From the NCBI GenBank assembly GCA_017893485.1, contig CM030358.1, forward strand, positions 150,301,368 to 150,365,367: a stretch of 64,000 bases of DNA, written 5' to 3'. A program made the position numbers and the translations under genes. Origin of the DNA: Hemerocallis citrina. Its lineage: Eukaryota > Streptophyta > Magnoliopsida > Asparagales > Asphodelaceae. Shown here in pieces: positions 53,385-64,000 of the stretch (position 1 is the stretch's first letter; every line of letters starts with the position of its first letter). The notes beneath the pieces were generated by a model that worked only from the letters and a program-made list of their open reading frames with translations, was not told the origin of the DNA and did no database searches.

Positions 53385-54001
53385 TGTTACCGCTGAATCT
53401 GGTGTGGGGGTAAACAGATAGTATTTGTGGATTCTTGGAAAACTTTGAATAGCAAACCTGTTACCTGTTCCGCCGGAGTTTTACCGTTGTCTCCCGCCGT
53501 TCACCTGCAAAAAGTGCGAGACACCGGGGTTGATCCCGGCGACGCACCCTGCGATGCTCAAGTCAATAATCAGGGAGATTATGAAAGAGCATAAATTGGC
53601 AAAAGATTGATTACCTCTTAATGGAGATGGATGGGGGGTATTTATAGGCATCTTGGGGATCAGATTAGGAATGTAATCCCCGTGATCTGATAAGGAATAT
53701 AATCTCCATAATCAGATTAGGAATGTAATCCCTAATTTCCAGTGAAAGGATAGATGTGGATCAGGGCCGTTGATTAGTATTAATCAGAGATCCTAATCCT
53801 ATCCTGCTGGATCGGGTTTTCTGCTGGTTGAAACCCGCACCCAATTGGGGTGGATCCGTTCGTGGGTTTTGGATCTTTAGGGAAGAGATCCAGTACCCGC
53901 TTCAGACCTACTGGTAGGTGAAATTACCATTTTACCCCTAAGCTTTAAGATTCGTTCCTGCTTTGGACGGTTCTGATTTAACCCCATTTTTAGCCATATC
54001 A
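53385..54001 (-). repeat. 5' LTR of element B
   Basis: TG...CA ends, pairs with 40799-41417. Minus-strand TATA box TATAAATA at 53639-53646. The block 53502-53564 downstream of the start site is shared with LTRs A and C. Followed by target duplication AACGG. Confidence 0.94.
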
Positions 54002-54006
54002 AACGG

Positions 54007-54442
54007 TAACAAATTCCACCAAACTAGCCTATTTTTAATTTATAGTCAGTCTTTTTAATTCTTTTAATTTCTCTTTTATTCTTCTAAATGTCCATTCTCT
54101 TTTTTATTATCTATATTCTTGATTTAAGCCAATCTCTTTAATTCCCACTTTTTACAATATATCATCATCATCATCCAAAACAAACGGATCCACAAGAAAA
54201 AGCAACAAGGTCACATATCTTGCACTACTTTATCTAATTGGCTTCCTTTTGTAAAGATTTGCAAACTCTCAGATCGTTAAATAAGATTAGATAGACATCT
54301 CTCTCTCATTTGTTGCTTTTGTCGGGTTAGCTAATTATGATTTTGTAATTCCTACAAATGTATGGAAATTTGTATAAAGTAAGTTTACCTCTGTGTATTA
54401 GCAATTAATATACACATTTTTGTATGAAATCTTTTACAAATG

Positions 54443-54490
<48 letters not shown>

Positions 54491-54540
54491 AAAAAGTGAC
54501 GAGACTTCATTAATGAAAGGTTAATAAAACAACTAGTACA
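54007..54540. other. AT-rich spacer with (AT)n microsatellite
   Basis: No gene. A 43-bp AT dinucleotide run is at 54444-54486. Confidence 0.7.
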
Positions 54541-54544
54541 CAAT

Positions 54545-55125
54545 GTTGATAATCATGAAGCACATTAGATATCTCTCCACCAAAAGGTTGAGCTAACATC
54601 ATCAAGAACAATATTCATGAATCCATGAAGAAACTGAGATGATGATTATGTCGAAGGCAACACAACACATATAGAGAAAAAAATCTATTGGAAGGAGGTT
54701 GAAGGCAAATCTTAATATGGGGGGTCAAGACAACACAACACATATAGAGAAAAAAAAATCAATTGGAAGGAGGTTGAAGGCAAATCTTAATACGGGGGTT
54801 CGAGGCAACACAACATATATAGGGAAAAAAATCTACTGGAAGGAGGTTGAAGGCAAATCATGAAGCACATAAAACTATTGCACAATGTTGATAATCATGA
54901 AGCACCTTAGACATCTCTCCACCAAAAGGTTGACGAGAAGCAATTTCATGAAAATCTAGCATGCAAGTTTCAAACACTCGAGAACATCGTCAAGAACTTC
55001 AAAAAATGTAGACATGCCTTTAGCGGTGGTTGCACAAACAATGATCATGAATGCATGAAGAGACTGAGATAGTAATTATGGTGAAGGCAAGACTACACAT
55101 ATAGAGAGTGGAAAAAAAACTATGA
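54545..55125. repeat. Nested direct repeats
   Basis: Three tandem copies of a 73-75-bp unit (54656-54860) contain ACACAACACATATAGAGAAA and TTGGAAGGAGGTTGAAGGCA. They are flanked by a larger duplication: TGTTGATAATCATGAAGCAC with CATCTCTCCACCAAAAGGTTGA occurs near 54545 and again near 54880, each followed by related ATGAAG-CTGAGAT sequence. No coding sense. Confidence 0.8.
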
Positions 55126-56209
55126 GATTGTAGTATCTTGCTTCTCTTTTGGTATCAATTCACAGGATGACTTCTACAAATGATATGATTGACAGATGAT
55201 TTAAGATCTTTTTATTTGTTACTTGCCTATATTTATTTTAACTAAGTTGTTAAGGATTAGATCAAGTTTCAGCATATAGGATAGACATATGGTAGTTTCC
55301 TACAATACAATATAGCAAGCAGCCAAGCAGTAGAAGAAATAGTGTTTTCTAGATCTAATGCATCTAACCTTGTAGTAGACTCAAATATATTCCTTTAGAA
55401 CTCTCTCTTCCTGAAGTGTTTCTTTTTTCTTATTCGCGAGTAGTGCTTTCTTGTATAGAATCTGCTGCAAATTCAACGAAAGGTGGTGTGTGGGTAAGTT
55501 TGTTACATTTGTGTCTGTAGCTTCTTCTGCTTATAGTATTCAAAAAACATCAGATTATATATTTCAATTATTTTATAACAACTGTAGAAGCTATTCCATT
55601 ATTTAGTTAGTATAACTGTTAGGTTTATTAGTGCCTGTAGCAAGCACATGCCTTTTAACTTCATAATCCTATATATTATACATTCACTTGGATGACAATT
55701 ACAAAATCATGACTATCCACTAATAACCTTGAGCTTTCTTCCCTTTGAATAAATAAACCATAGCATTCAATCTTCTTGGAGGTGTTTCTTTTTAAGATAT
55801 GGGCCTCAGGGTAGCAGAACGAGCGAAAGAATTAATAGTAGTTTGTTGGCTTATAAAGATCCTAATAAGCACAACATATGAAGAGAGACAAAATTAATTC
55901 TATAATAAAGCATATGCGCCAGGATACCATGTTACATATTGTAATAATTAACAAAACTATATTCACCAATAATATTATTCTTTTGTTGATTGAGAAATAC
56001 TCATTCTAGCCCTGCGCAGCCTGCATAACTACATTGATAAGGCGGATTTTTCCTGATGATAAACTAATAACTTATTGGGTTATTTTCATAGAGGCCACCC
56101 ACAATTTTGACAATTCCAAATAAGTCACTCACACATCTCTATTTTCATAAACACCAACAATATAGGTTATACTTCCAAAAGGCAACTATGCAAGTTTTTT
56201 AAAGTTTAA
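55126..56209. other. AT-rich intergenic DNA
   Basis: No gene or clear element recognised. Confidence 0.5.
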
Positions 56210-56472
56210 TCTCTAATATTATAATGGAAGAAGGCCTTAGTATCATTTGTCAATCTATCAACGCATGTGATGCACGTACATAACTAATATGAATAAGGTT
56301 TCAGGTTCGAGTCCTTACTACGTCAGATTTTTTTATTTTTATTTAAAGACGCGGATTGTCCATGCATAACTAATATAAAAGAGGTCTCAGATTTGATGCC
56401 ATACTACATCAAAATTTTTACTTAAAAAAATTTATATTTATTAAGATGTGCATCGCACGTGTAAATTACTAA
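56210..56472 (+). mobile_element. Helitron-like nonautonomous element, plus orientation
   Basis: 263 bp. Starts TCTCTAATATTATAATGG after an A; ends with hairpin GTGCATCGCAC, spacer and CTAA before T. Contains a Pol III B-box-like CAGGTTCGAGTCC. Same family as the VHA-B intron copies, in opposite orientation. Confidence 0.65.
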
Positions 56473-56581
56473 TTCACTTAATAATTTGAATTGGTTCAAA
56501 CGCCACCAATAAGATCATATTGACACCATTCATAATCTTATGTTTAATTCAATTTTGTGAAGTGGGGGTGGGGCCCACATT

Positions 56582-56862
56582 CAGTGACGGAGCTAATAAG
56601 GGGCAGGGGGGCAGATGCACCCCCCATCTTGCCAAAACCTCCCTAACTATTTTAAATTTCACCCTTTTAGCCCTCTCGAAAATGTCTACAAAACCCCCTA
56701 TTAATCCCATAATAGCAAGCTTCTAAGTTAGCCCTACCTTTAATTTATTACTTGAAAAAGGAAAAAAAATTTCAAATTGGCCTCACCTTTGATTTATTAC
56801 TCCAAAAAAAAGAAGAAACAAACAAACCGGAGAAGAATAAAACATAAAAGAAGTAGAAAAGA

Positions 56863-56898
<36 letters not shown>

Positions 56899-56970
56899 GG
56901 GGTCAATAGAAAAATTTATGAATTTGTTGTCAGCTATGCCCCCTGCAAAAAAATTCTGGCTTCGTCCCTG
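56582..56970. mobile_element. hAT-type MITE
   Basis: 389 bp between CCCACATT (56574-56581) and CCCTCATT (56971-56978), an 8-bp target duplication with one mismatch. Terminal inverted repeats CAGTGACGGAGC and, inverted, CAGGGACGAAGC. The interior has an (ATT)n run at about 56863-56899 and no transposase. The ends differ from those of the full-length hAT element at 1851-5796, so it belongs to another hAT family. Confidence 0.72.
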
Positions 56971-57356
56971 CCCTCATTGTTAGTGTTGTTTATGGAAATA
57001 AAGAATTGTGAGTAGCTTATTTGGAATTAACAAAATTATCTGTGGCCTCTATGAAAAAAATCGTGACATATTTTGGCCTAATATTCATAAGAGAAGTATT
57101 TCTCGAAAACAAATGTATATACATTAAATCTACTTAGAATTCCTCGGGGAATGAAAAATAGAACTAACACAATAGATTGGCAACATTGCATCAATAATTA
57201 TCTTGAGAAAAATTTGCAAAGTGAATATGTACGTATAATCAATATCATTACTGGATATGTGGAAAATTGATTCAAACGATATTTAACCTTAACTTGAAAG
57301 ATGTATAAGGAGACAATATCAACATAAATGGGTTGTAGTTAGACATGATTACTTAA

Positions 57357-57625
57357 CTAGTAATTTACACGTGCGAGGCACGCCTTAATAAATATATATT
57401 TTTTAAGTAAAAATTTTAACGTAGTCTGGCCTCGAACCTGAGACATCTTTTTTATTAGTTATGTACGGACAATGCAAGTCTTAAAAAAAATTATTTTTTA
57501 AAAATAAAAACTCTGACGTAGTGAGGACTCGAACATGAAATCTTCTTCGTATTAGTTATGTACGTGCATCACACGCGTTGATAGATTTATAAATGACACT
57601 AAGGCATTCTCCCATTATAATATGA
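57357..57625 (-). mobile_element. Helitron-like nonautonomous element
   Basis: 269 bp. Minus strand TCATATTATAATGGGAGAA to GCACGTGTAAATTACTAG; A/T flanks. Hairpin arm slightly mutated (GTGCCTCGCAC). Confidence 0.6.
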
Positions 57626-57645
57626 TTACAAGTCTATATTTCATA

Positions 57646-57871
57646 CTAGTAATATACATGTGCGATGCACGTATTATTTAAAAAAAAATTAAAGTAAGAA
57701 CTCTGATTTACACGTGCGATGCATGTTTTTATAAATAGGATTATATATTTTTAAAAGTAAATGTGAAGACTATAATGGGAGAGTTGGATTTACACGTGTG
57801 TTGTACTTAAGTACGTAGATTTATAACTCAAATTCTTCCATTATAATAGTTATTATATATTATATTATAGA
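57646..57871 (-). mobile_element. Helitron-like nonautonomous element, diverged
   Basis: Minus strand ends with CGTGCATCGCAC hairpin, spacer and CTAG. The 5' end near 57871 is placed less surely within a TA/GATA-rich run. Confidence 0.5.
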
Positions 57872-57886
57872 TAGATAGATAAATAG

Positions 57887-58069
57887 ATAGTAATTTAAAC
57901 TTGTGATGCACATTTAATATATTAAAAAAATTTAAGTAAAAAAATTGACATAGTGAGGACTCGAACCTGAGACCTCCTTCATATTAGTTATTCACGTGCA
58001 ATGCACGTGTTGATAGATTTACAAATTTACAAATGACACTAAGGCCTTCACCCATTATAATATTAGAGA
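57887..58069 (-). mobile_element. Helitron-like nonautonomous element, diverged 3' end
   Basis: Minus strand starts TCTCTAATATTATAATGGG. The 3' CTAG is changed to CTAT and the hairpin is weakened, but the interior matches the family (CGAACCTGAGACCTCC on plus). Confidence 0.5.
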
Positions 58070-59640
58070 TTATAATTATATATTAGAGATTTACTATTCG
58101 AACATGCAACTTAACAAATAAAGAAAACATCACATTTACAATATTCATGGAATTTAATTTCAAATGAGATGGAAGTTTCTACAATAAGAAAATGATTAAC
58201 TCACCAAAATATATAACTAAAGTAATTTGGTAGTATAAAACATAGAAGCAACAAAAACAGACTAACTTACCAAATTTCATGGCTTGTAAACACTACACTG
58301 ATATCTGCACATAGCTTTCAGTACACCTACCTGTCATATTTAAGTATCAGTTGACTAATATTAGACTTTTGCAAATATAAGTGACATAATCAAAGCAGTA
58401 GTATTTATGTTTCATAAGATTTTTGAGTGACAAAACTTGCATCTTGACAAATCAGATAAGGAAACTGGAGCTAGACAAGCTACAGTAAATTGTCAACATT
58501 TACACTCAAGAAACATAAAATGGAAAAAACTATAACTTTTAAATTGATGAAATTTAAAATATATGGTAGCTGGGGCTTCTTCTGTTAAAAAGGTAGATGT
58601 AAATTATTTCTTCACCCCCGAAACATCAAAAGACCACATTGTCAAATATTAGTTATCATGTTAAAGAACATGCCAATCCGACAGTTTGTATCATTGTAAA
58701 ATCCAATCAAGGGACTGTGCAACAAACGATCTACATAAAGGATACATGTAAGATCAAGTTTGGATCTCAATGACAAACTTATGGAGCATCATGTCTATAA
58801 ATGACAAAAACAAAGGATGCCAGGACATTATTTTAGAGGGCAAAAACAAATTGACGCAACATAGTTATAGTTTAGAATGTGCAGTATCTTATAGCTAATA
58901 TACTGTGAGTTACACACTAATTTGCAGACTTCAAACTTTGCAACACAGTAAACATAAGGTTATCTCTGCTCAAAACATACATGATCCAATTAAAAAAACA
59001 TGTTACAATAATAAACACAGGGGACAAGTGAACTGATCAATTCAACAACTTCTTTCAAAACAAATCAAAAACAGAAAGAAAGATATATTAGTTATTCCAG
59101 ACACCGGAATGAATACATTCCGATAAGTGAAGAAATACCATTCACTAATTTCCAAACAGAAAGTGGTTGATATTCAAACAAAAATGACATTACTCTCAAA
59201 ATTCAATTAATCTATTATTAAAAGAGATAGCAGAAATATAAAATCAAACACATCCTAGAATCCACATCCCTTTTTCCTCAACATCATAAAACTAGCCATA
59301 GATGGTTTAACACAAACAACTAGGTAAACCCAGAAGAGATTTTCCCCTGTAAGTAAAAGACTTCAAAGTATAGAAACCAAGAATTAAAATCAATATGCAA
59401 CACATAATGGTCAAGGAAAAAGACTAAAAGGGGAAAATTAATTAATGGGTTTTTTAAAACTCATTCAATAAGCACTGTATTAATAATAACAGAGAAGAAA
59501 CTATGCAAATTATCATACTAGAGATAGGAGGAACTAGTTGAAACTTCAAAGAAAATTCAAAAAGAATGACCAGCACATTACACATATAAATTAACCCCCA
59601 AAAAAAAATCATGCAAAAAAGGCTTAATTAAAAAAAAAAA
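58070..59640. other. AT-rich DNA without a recognised gene
   Basis: No protein-coding exon that I can defend. A minus-strand segment near 58272-58331 has acceptor-like ATGACAG and donor-like TTTG|GTAAGT at its ends but no open frame; it could be a noncoding exon downstream of the leader-like segment at 59658-59930. Confidence 0.35.
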
Positions 59641-59657
59641 AAAAGAGACGGGCTTAC

Positions 59658-59930
59658 CCCTTTCACGCTTCTCTAATCCTCAAAACCCAAAGAAGCCATT
59701 TTGCTCCACCTGATACCAGGATCAAACACATATCTAAAAAAACAGACTCCAACCCACAAAGGAAAAGAAACCCATATAAGAAAATGTAAAACTAACCTGA
59801 ATAGTGATTACAGAATAAAAAAACCAAGATCAAAAAAGGGAAAACGGGGCAAAGAAGGGGGAGACAATTGGGAATGGAAGAGGAGAAAGATGGTGAATTT
59901 GGATTAATCTAATCCTTTAAACCAAATGTT
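59658..59930 (-). other. Possible 5' leader exons of a minus-strand transcript
   Basis: On the minus strand a CT-rich stretch (about 59920-59860) resembles a plant 5' UTR. It is followed by donor-like TTCAG|GTTAGT (59797/59796), acceptor GGTATCAG before 59709, and a 52-bp segment 59709-59658 ending in donor-like GGG|GTAAGC. That segment holds an ATG with a very short frame. No coding exon was found downstream, so this may be a noncoding RNA, a truncated gene, or chance. Confidence 0.25.
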
Positions 59931-60683
59931 TTCTGAACGTCCAATACGGAATGGGTTGAAATTCAATTTCGATAATTCGAAGGGGTTAAAGGGTTTGAAT
60001 GAAAATTTGGGCAAATTTTCGATTTTCAACTGCTTGCCAAAATACTTTAAATAAATTACGAGGATTAAGGTTTTGAGGAAGAACAAGAAAGCATGGTTTG
60101 CGGTGAGAATTTTATAACGGTCGGATTTTCAATTTTTTTAAAAAAGAAAATGGAAAATTACAGAAAGCCACCAAATAATAACAGTGTTCTTTTGCAGTAA
60201 GAACCTGCTTATTAATATTATTTCAAATTTATCCATTACTACGTGTCAGAAGTTGCTGTCGCAACATTAATGCTGTCAGGGAATTTTTAATGATATGATC
60301 CGCTGCAGGTTGTATAGCAAGAGAAAGGTGTACAAGTGAAGTCTTATATCGCCAATTGTTCATTGGAACTGGGAGGTGGTGAGGTGGCAAGGGTGCTTGA
60401 TAGGGTGGAGGTGGAATTATGTGCATTTGATGCAAGCACCGTGTGGTGCACGAGTGAAGAGAAACAACTCCTTATCTTTTTCTTAGACCATCTTTAACCA
60501 CGCTAGCAATTTATTAATTTTAGCAAAAATAGCTAATTTAGAGATAAAAATTACTCACCAAAATAGATTTCTCAGATTCACTCGCCAGATCTGGCGAGTT
60601 TGTATCGCCTCCTAAACTCACTTCGACCCTTTGACCTCCATGCTTCATCTTACCTTCTTCTAATCTGAACCAACGAGTATTCA

Positions 60684-63487
60684 TGTAACGTCCCGAATTC
60701 CAAAATACGGTAATTCGTAGCACAACGGGATCTTTACTTCATTTCGTACAATTTTACAAGAAATTTGAAAACTTTTATTTGTACAACACTGTTCATTTTC
60801 CATCAACGCAGCAGAAAAATAAAGATTATAAAGCATGTACAATTTAATCATCAATATTTAAAACAATCTTTTAGCTTCAAATTCATCTCTAGTCTTAGCC
60901 AATCCAAGCCCTGCATTGAATACTGTGGGCACATCAGTTACATACTACTGACGCAATATTATATACGGCCATCCTCGCTATGACATAATATAGCGACTCA
61001 CTTATTTTAGCATACACAAATTTAAATGTAAAACAAAGTGTTAAAAGTGACTACCCTAAACATGCCGGTGTATGCGATGCCTTAATGCCTAACGCAAATG
61101 TTTACGCTAAGATGACAGTAATGCGTACTTGTTCGGATTCTATGCATCTCATACTACATAAGTCCGAGGGAAAGCACCTACGTACTCCACATAAAGGGGT
61201 TTAATCTCTCGCCATGAAAACTACCCGGTAATAAAACAAGTTTTGGACGTCCCAAGAGTACGGATTCCAGCCCTGGAGTCCATCATCAAGTTTATACGGA
61301 AACCCATATAGCCAAATCTCAAATCAATTAATTCTTTTCAACATTGCCGGCACTTGGGTCTCACTAAGCCTCTAGATGACAACCTTTCATGTTCCATAAT
61401 CATGGGTACTCATACCCTTCAATATTCCTGTTTTCAATTCACTTTATTGACATCTTAATCGATTCTTTCATCTTATTTTTGTATTTATCATTCATGAACA
61501 ACAAACTCAATTTACTCATTTCCACAAAGCTCTTTTTCTTTCACATTCATCTAACTTTCCAATCCAAAAATTAAAAATCAAACATCAACTCTTTGAGACT
61601 CATCATTAGAAATTTACTATCAAAATTCATCACTACCTTCCTTTTATCACAAATCAACTTTTATTATCTTAATTTTATATTTTTTTCTTAAATATCGATC
61701 TCATTTATCACAAGAATATAACTCTTAAATCTCCAAAATATATTTAAAAACAGTGAGAAATATTTTCAGTTGTCCCCATAATATTTAAAAGTATTTATCT
61801 AAGTATTTCTCTCTCTCTCTCTCTCTCTCTCTCCTAGAATTTTTAAGCCGCTAACTCCAAATCCCTAAAACCATTTTCTTAAACCTTCGCTTCCATTCCA
61901 TTGGTGAAGCCTCCATCGTCATCTCAAGTGCGAATCTCAAAGCAAATTCAAATCCAAATCCAAATCCAGTGTCAAACTCCAATCCACCGAATCCCCTCCA
62001 CTGAATTGAGAGCCTTTACATGCGATGCAACGACTCTAATTTCATCTTATTAACCGAATTCTCATTCTAATTTTTAATTTTGTGTGCAGAGGATAACTCA
62101 GTTATTTGCTGACTCGATTTGTGTATGCATTGGATCTAAGTTCAAAGGGGTGTGATCGTTTTACTTTTGGGTTTAAAAAAGTTTAATTTGGTGATTTATT
62201 TGATGAGTTTTTTATTGGTTTTGATTTAAGGTGTACGCAAGTGAGAGATGGATTATTTTGTGGCCTTAATTTGGGCTTCCAAACTATAGCAGAACAAGTA
62301 AGCTGATCAGCAACCTAAAATAACTTGGCAAATATGCAACATTAATTACTTTACTACAAGAGCATATACTATCGTGAAGTGTTCCCCTTCACTGTTTATT
62401 AGAAACCATGGATAACATAACATATAAGAACTTTTAGCGTATGTTTGGATATATAGGATTGGGTTGACTGGAGTTTACCAGTGAAGGGTGTGAACTCTCC
62501 ACTAAAGAAAGACAGCTGAAGTAAATTTGTTATTGATCCATTCTGATTTTTTTAAAAATATAAATGTGCAATGGGGAGACAAAGTGAAGATAAAAGAAAT
62601 GATTAGCTTGGATTAGAGTTTTGAGAACTTCATGTATACATTTTGGTTGAAATAATAATAAGAGGGATTTCAATTGCAAACTGGGTCTCAGACAAACAAA
62701 TGTTTAGATATTGGTATTGTAGATACCTTCACACCTTCACTTGGGTTACCATTGTATTTAGACATGCCCATAGTGTTTATGGAATTAGAGTAAGCTCTAT
62801 AAAACCTATATGATCATGTCCTTGCATAACTATTACAAACATCTAAAAGTAATGCTAAAGTTAAAAAAATACTCTATGTAGTGTTTCTAATAAACTATAT
62901 GCATTCCAGGTAAGTTCATGCTAATGATCAAGAAGGTGATGGTTGAGATTAAAGGTAGATATGATGCTACCTCATATAATATGTTTCCTATTTTAGTTAA
63001 TTTGCTAGACCTTTAAAACTATTTTATATAATCAAACCAGGTGCACCGTTCTGAAAACATTCCGTAGGCACGTGTCAACGGGCAAACCTAGTATATATAT
63101 AAAAGACACTAAAAGCATTTCATAGAATTTATTTCTGTATTGAGGATCCATGATGTGTTTAGCCTGTCCAACTAGATGGCCACATTTCAATTCTCGTTAA
63201 TTACATGTCTAACAATTTTAGAGAAGCCTTACGATGCTGCTACAAATTTTTACTATGAAACATTGATATATCATAAGATGGATCCCTACGGGTCAGTAGA
63301 GGTGCCTCTCAATGCGACTATATATTTCTCTTTTGACTGAAACTATAACTCTCGAGATTCTTAATCTACACATATACTATTCCATTGTGTCCAAAATTAA
63401 CATTCAGATTCATATCGCACAATGAGTTATGACTCCTCAAACAATGCACAAAATTTCAGTTGCTCTTTCCGCGGGATATTTACTACC
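60684..63487. other. Possible remnant LTR and AT-rich DNA
   Basis: 60684 onward begins TGTAACGTCCCG; on the minus strand this is an LTR-like end (CGGGACGTTACA) similar in style to the 16109 end, with a shared TTTTACAAGA block ~70-110 bp inside. The other end was not found. A (CT)n run lies at 61808-61833. Near 63050-63092 an ACGGGCAAACCTAG end resembles a plus-strand Helitron terminus. No gene seen. Confidence 0.3.
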
Positions 63488-64000
63488 TAATATGGCTAAA
63501 AATAGAGTTAAATCGGAACCGTCCAAATTGGGCATGAATCTTAAAGATCAGGGGTAAAATGGTAATTTTACCTACAAACGGGTCCGAAATGGGACTGGGT
63601 CTCTTTTCCAAAGGCCCAACAACCCATGACCGGATCCATCTCAACTGGGTGTGGGTTCCAACCCAGAGGATACCCAGTCCAGCTGGATAGAATTAGGGTT
63701 TATGATTATACTTAATCAACGGTCCTGATTCCTTCTATCCATTTACTGGGAAGTAGGGATTTGATCTTATCTCGAAACTGGTCCCTAAGGCAGCTATAAA
63801 TACCCCCCATCCCCCACTATTAACAGGCAATCAATCTTTTTCCAGTCAAAGCTCATTCATAATCTTTCTGATTACTGACTTGAGCGTCGGAGGGTGCATC
63901 GCCGGGATCAACCCCGGTGTTTCGCACTTTTTGCAGGTCATCGGCAGGAGATCATGGTCAAACTCCAGCGAAAAGGTTTCAGGTTTGACTATTCAACATC
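63488..64000 (+). repeat. LTR of a third Tat-related element (element C), cut by window edge
   Basis: Begins TAATATGGCTAAAAAT (TG changed to TA) and aligns with the minus-strand reading of LTRs A and B, closer to B (shared GTTAAATC, GAACCGTCCAAA, GGGGTAAAATGGTAATTT). TATA box TATAAATA at 63795-63802. The shared leader block is at 63880-63942. Orientation is plus, opposite to A and B. Whether a full element or a solo LTR follows lies outside the window. Confidence 0.85.
63795..63802 (+). promoter_or_regulatory. TATA box of LTR C
   Basis: TATAAATA followed by CCCCCCATCC, matching the TATA context of the B LTRs (TATAAATACCCCC on the minus strand). Confidence 0.7.

Larger units (their letters stand above)
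40799..54001 (-). mobile_element. Ty3/gypsy LTR retrotransposon, Tat lineage (element B)
   Basis: 13.2 kb on the minus strand, with a perfect 5-bp target duplication AACGG at 40794-40798 and 54002-54006. LTRs of 619 and 617 bp differ at about 27 positions by eye (~4.4%), so it is younger than element A. Same order as A: 5' LTR, primer site, gag-protease, reverse transcriptase, two RNase H domains, integrase, 115-bp tandem array, antisense genes, ~263-bp palindromic repeats, polypurine tract, 3' LTR. Sense genes are broken in at least seven places; the antisense genes are mostly open. Confidence 0.94.

Noticed and set aside
57410..57540. Independent tRNA or SINE
   Set aside because: The GGTTCGAGTCC-like segment lies within a Helitron-like copy and is shared by the family.
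61389..61574. 61-codon plus-strand frame, hydrophobic
   Set aside because: Short frame in AT-rich DNA; Phe/Ile/Leu content follows from composition and no domain or homologous exon is seen.

Overview
The window is nuclear DNA of a flowering plant, most likely a eudicot. It has two intron-rich housekeeping genes set in AT-rich, transposon-packed DNA. There are no bacterial features such as operons, Shine-Dalgarno sites or CRISPR arrays. The species cannot be named from the sequence.

Layout. At 1.85-5.80 kb lies a hAT DNA transposon with a perfect 8-bp target duplication and an open 713-codon transposase. Three foldback (long inverted-repeat) elements follow at 6.2-8.3 kb. The third was split by a 16.7-kb Ty3/gypsy Tat-lineage retrotransposon (element A, 8334-24999, minus strand), which itself carries a 3.3-kb LTR-ended insertion inside its integrase. 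About 0.3 kb beyond element A begins the gene for vacuolar H+-ATPase subunit B (VHA-B; 14 coding exons, 489 aa). Next, on the same strand, is a circularly permuted GTPase of the BPG2/YqeH family (3 exons, 565 aa). A second Tat element (element B, 40799-54001, minus strand, perfect 5-bp target duplication) follows. Then comes about 9 kb of AT-rich DNA with small Helitron-like elements and a hAT MITE. The window closes inside the LTR of a third Tat-related element in the opposite (plus) orientation.

The most unusual content is in the Tat elements. Both A and B carry, antisense to gag-pol and between pol and the 3' LTR, a gene-like unit. It has a conserved TATA box, two short GT-AG introns at equivalent positions (78/83 bp in A, 76/78 bp in B), a protein with a domain I recognise as the 'putative gypsy type transposon' family, a coiled-coil C-terminus, and a second downstream coiled-coil ORF with its own conserved motif. 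In B most of this antisense unit is open while the sense gag-pol is heavily broken. Both elements also have palindrome-bearing tandem repeats just upstream of the antisense promoter, and homologous 115/116-bp tandem arrays between pol and the antisense gene.

The two host genes encode a cytosolic V1 subunit of the vacuolar proton pump and a predicted organellar ribosome-assembly-type GTPase. They share strand and neighbourhood, but nothing links their functions.
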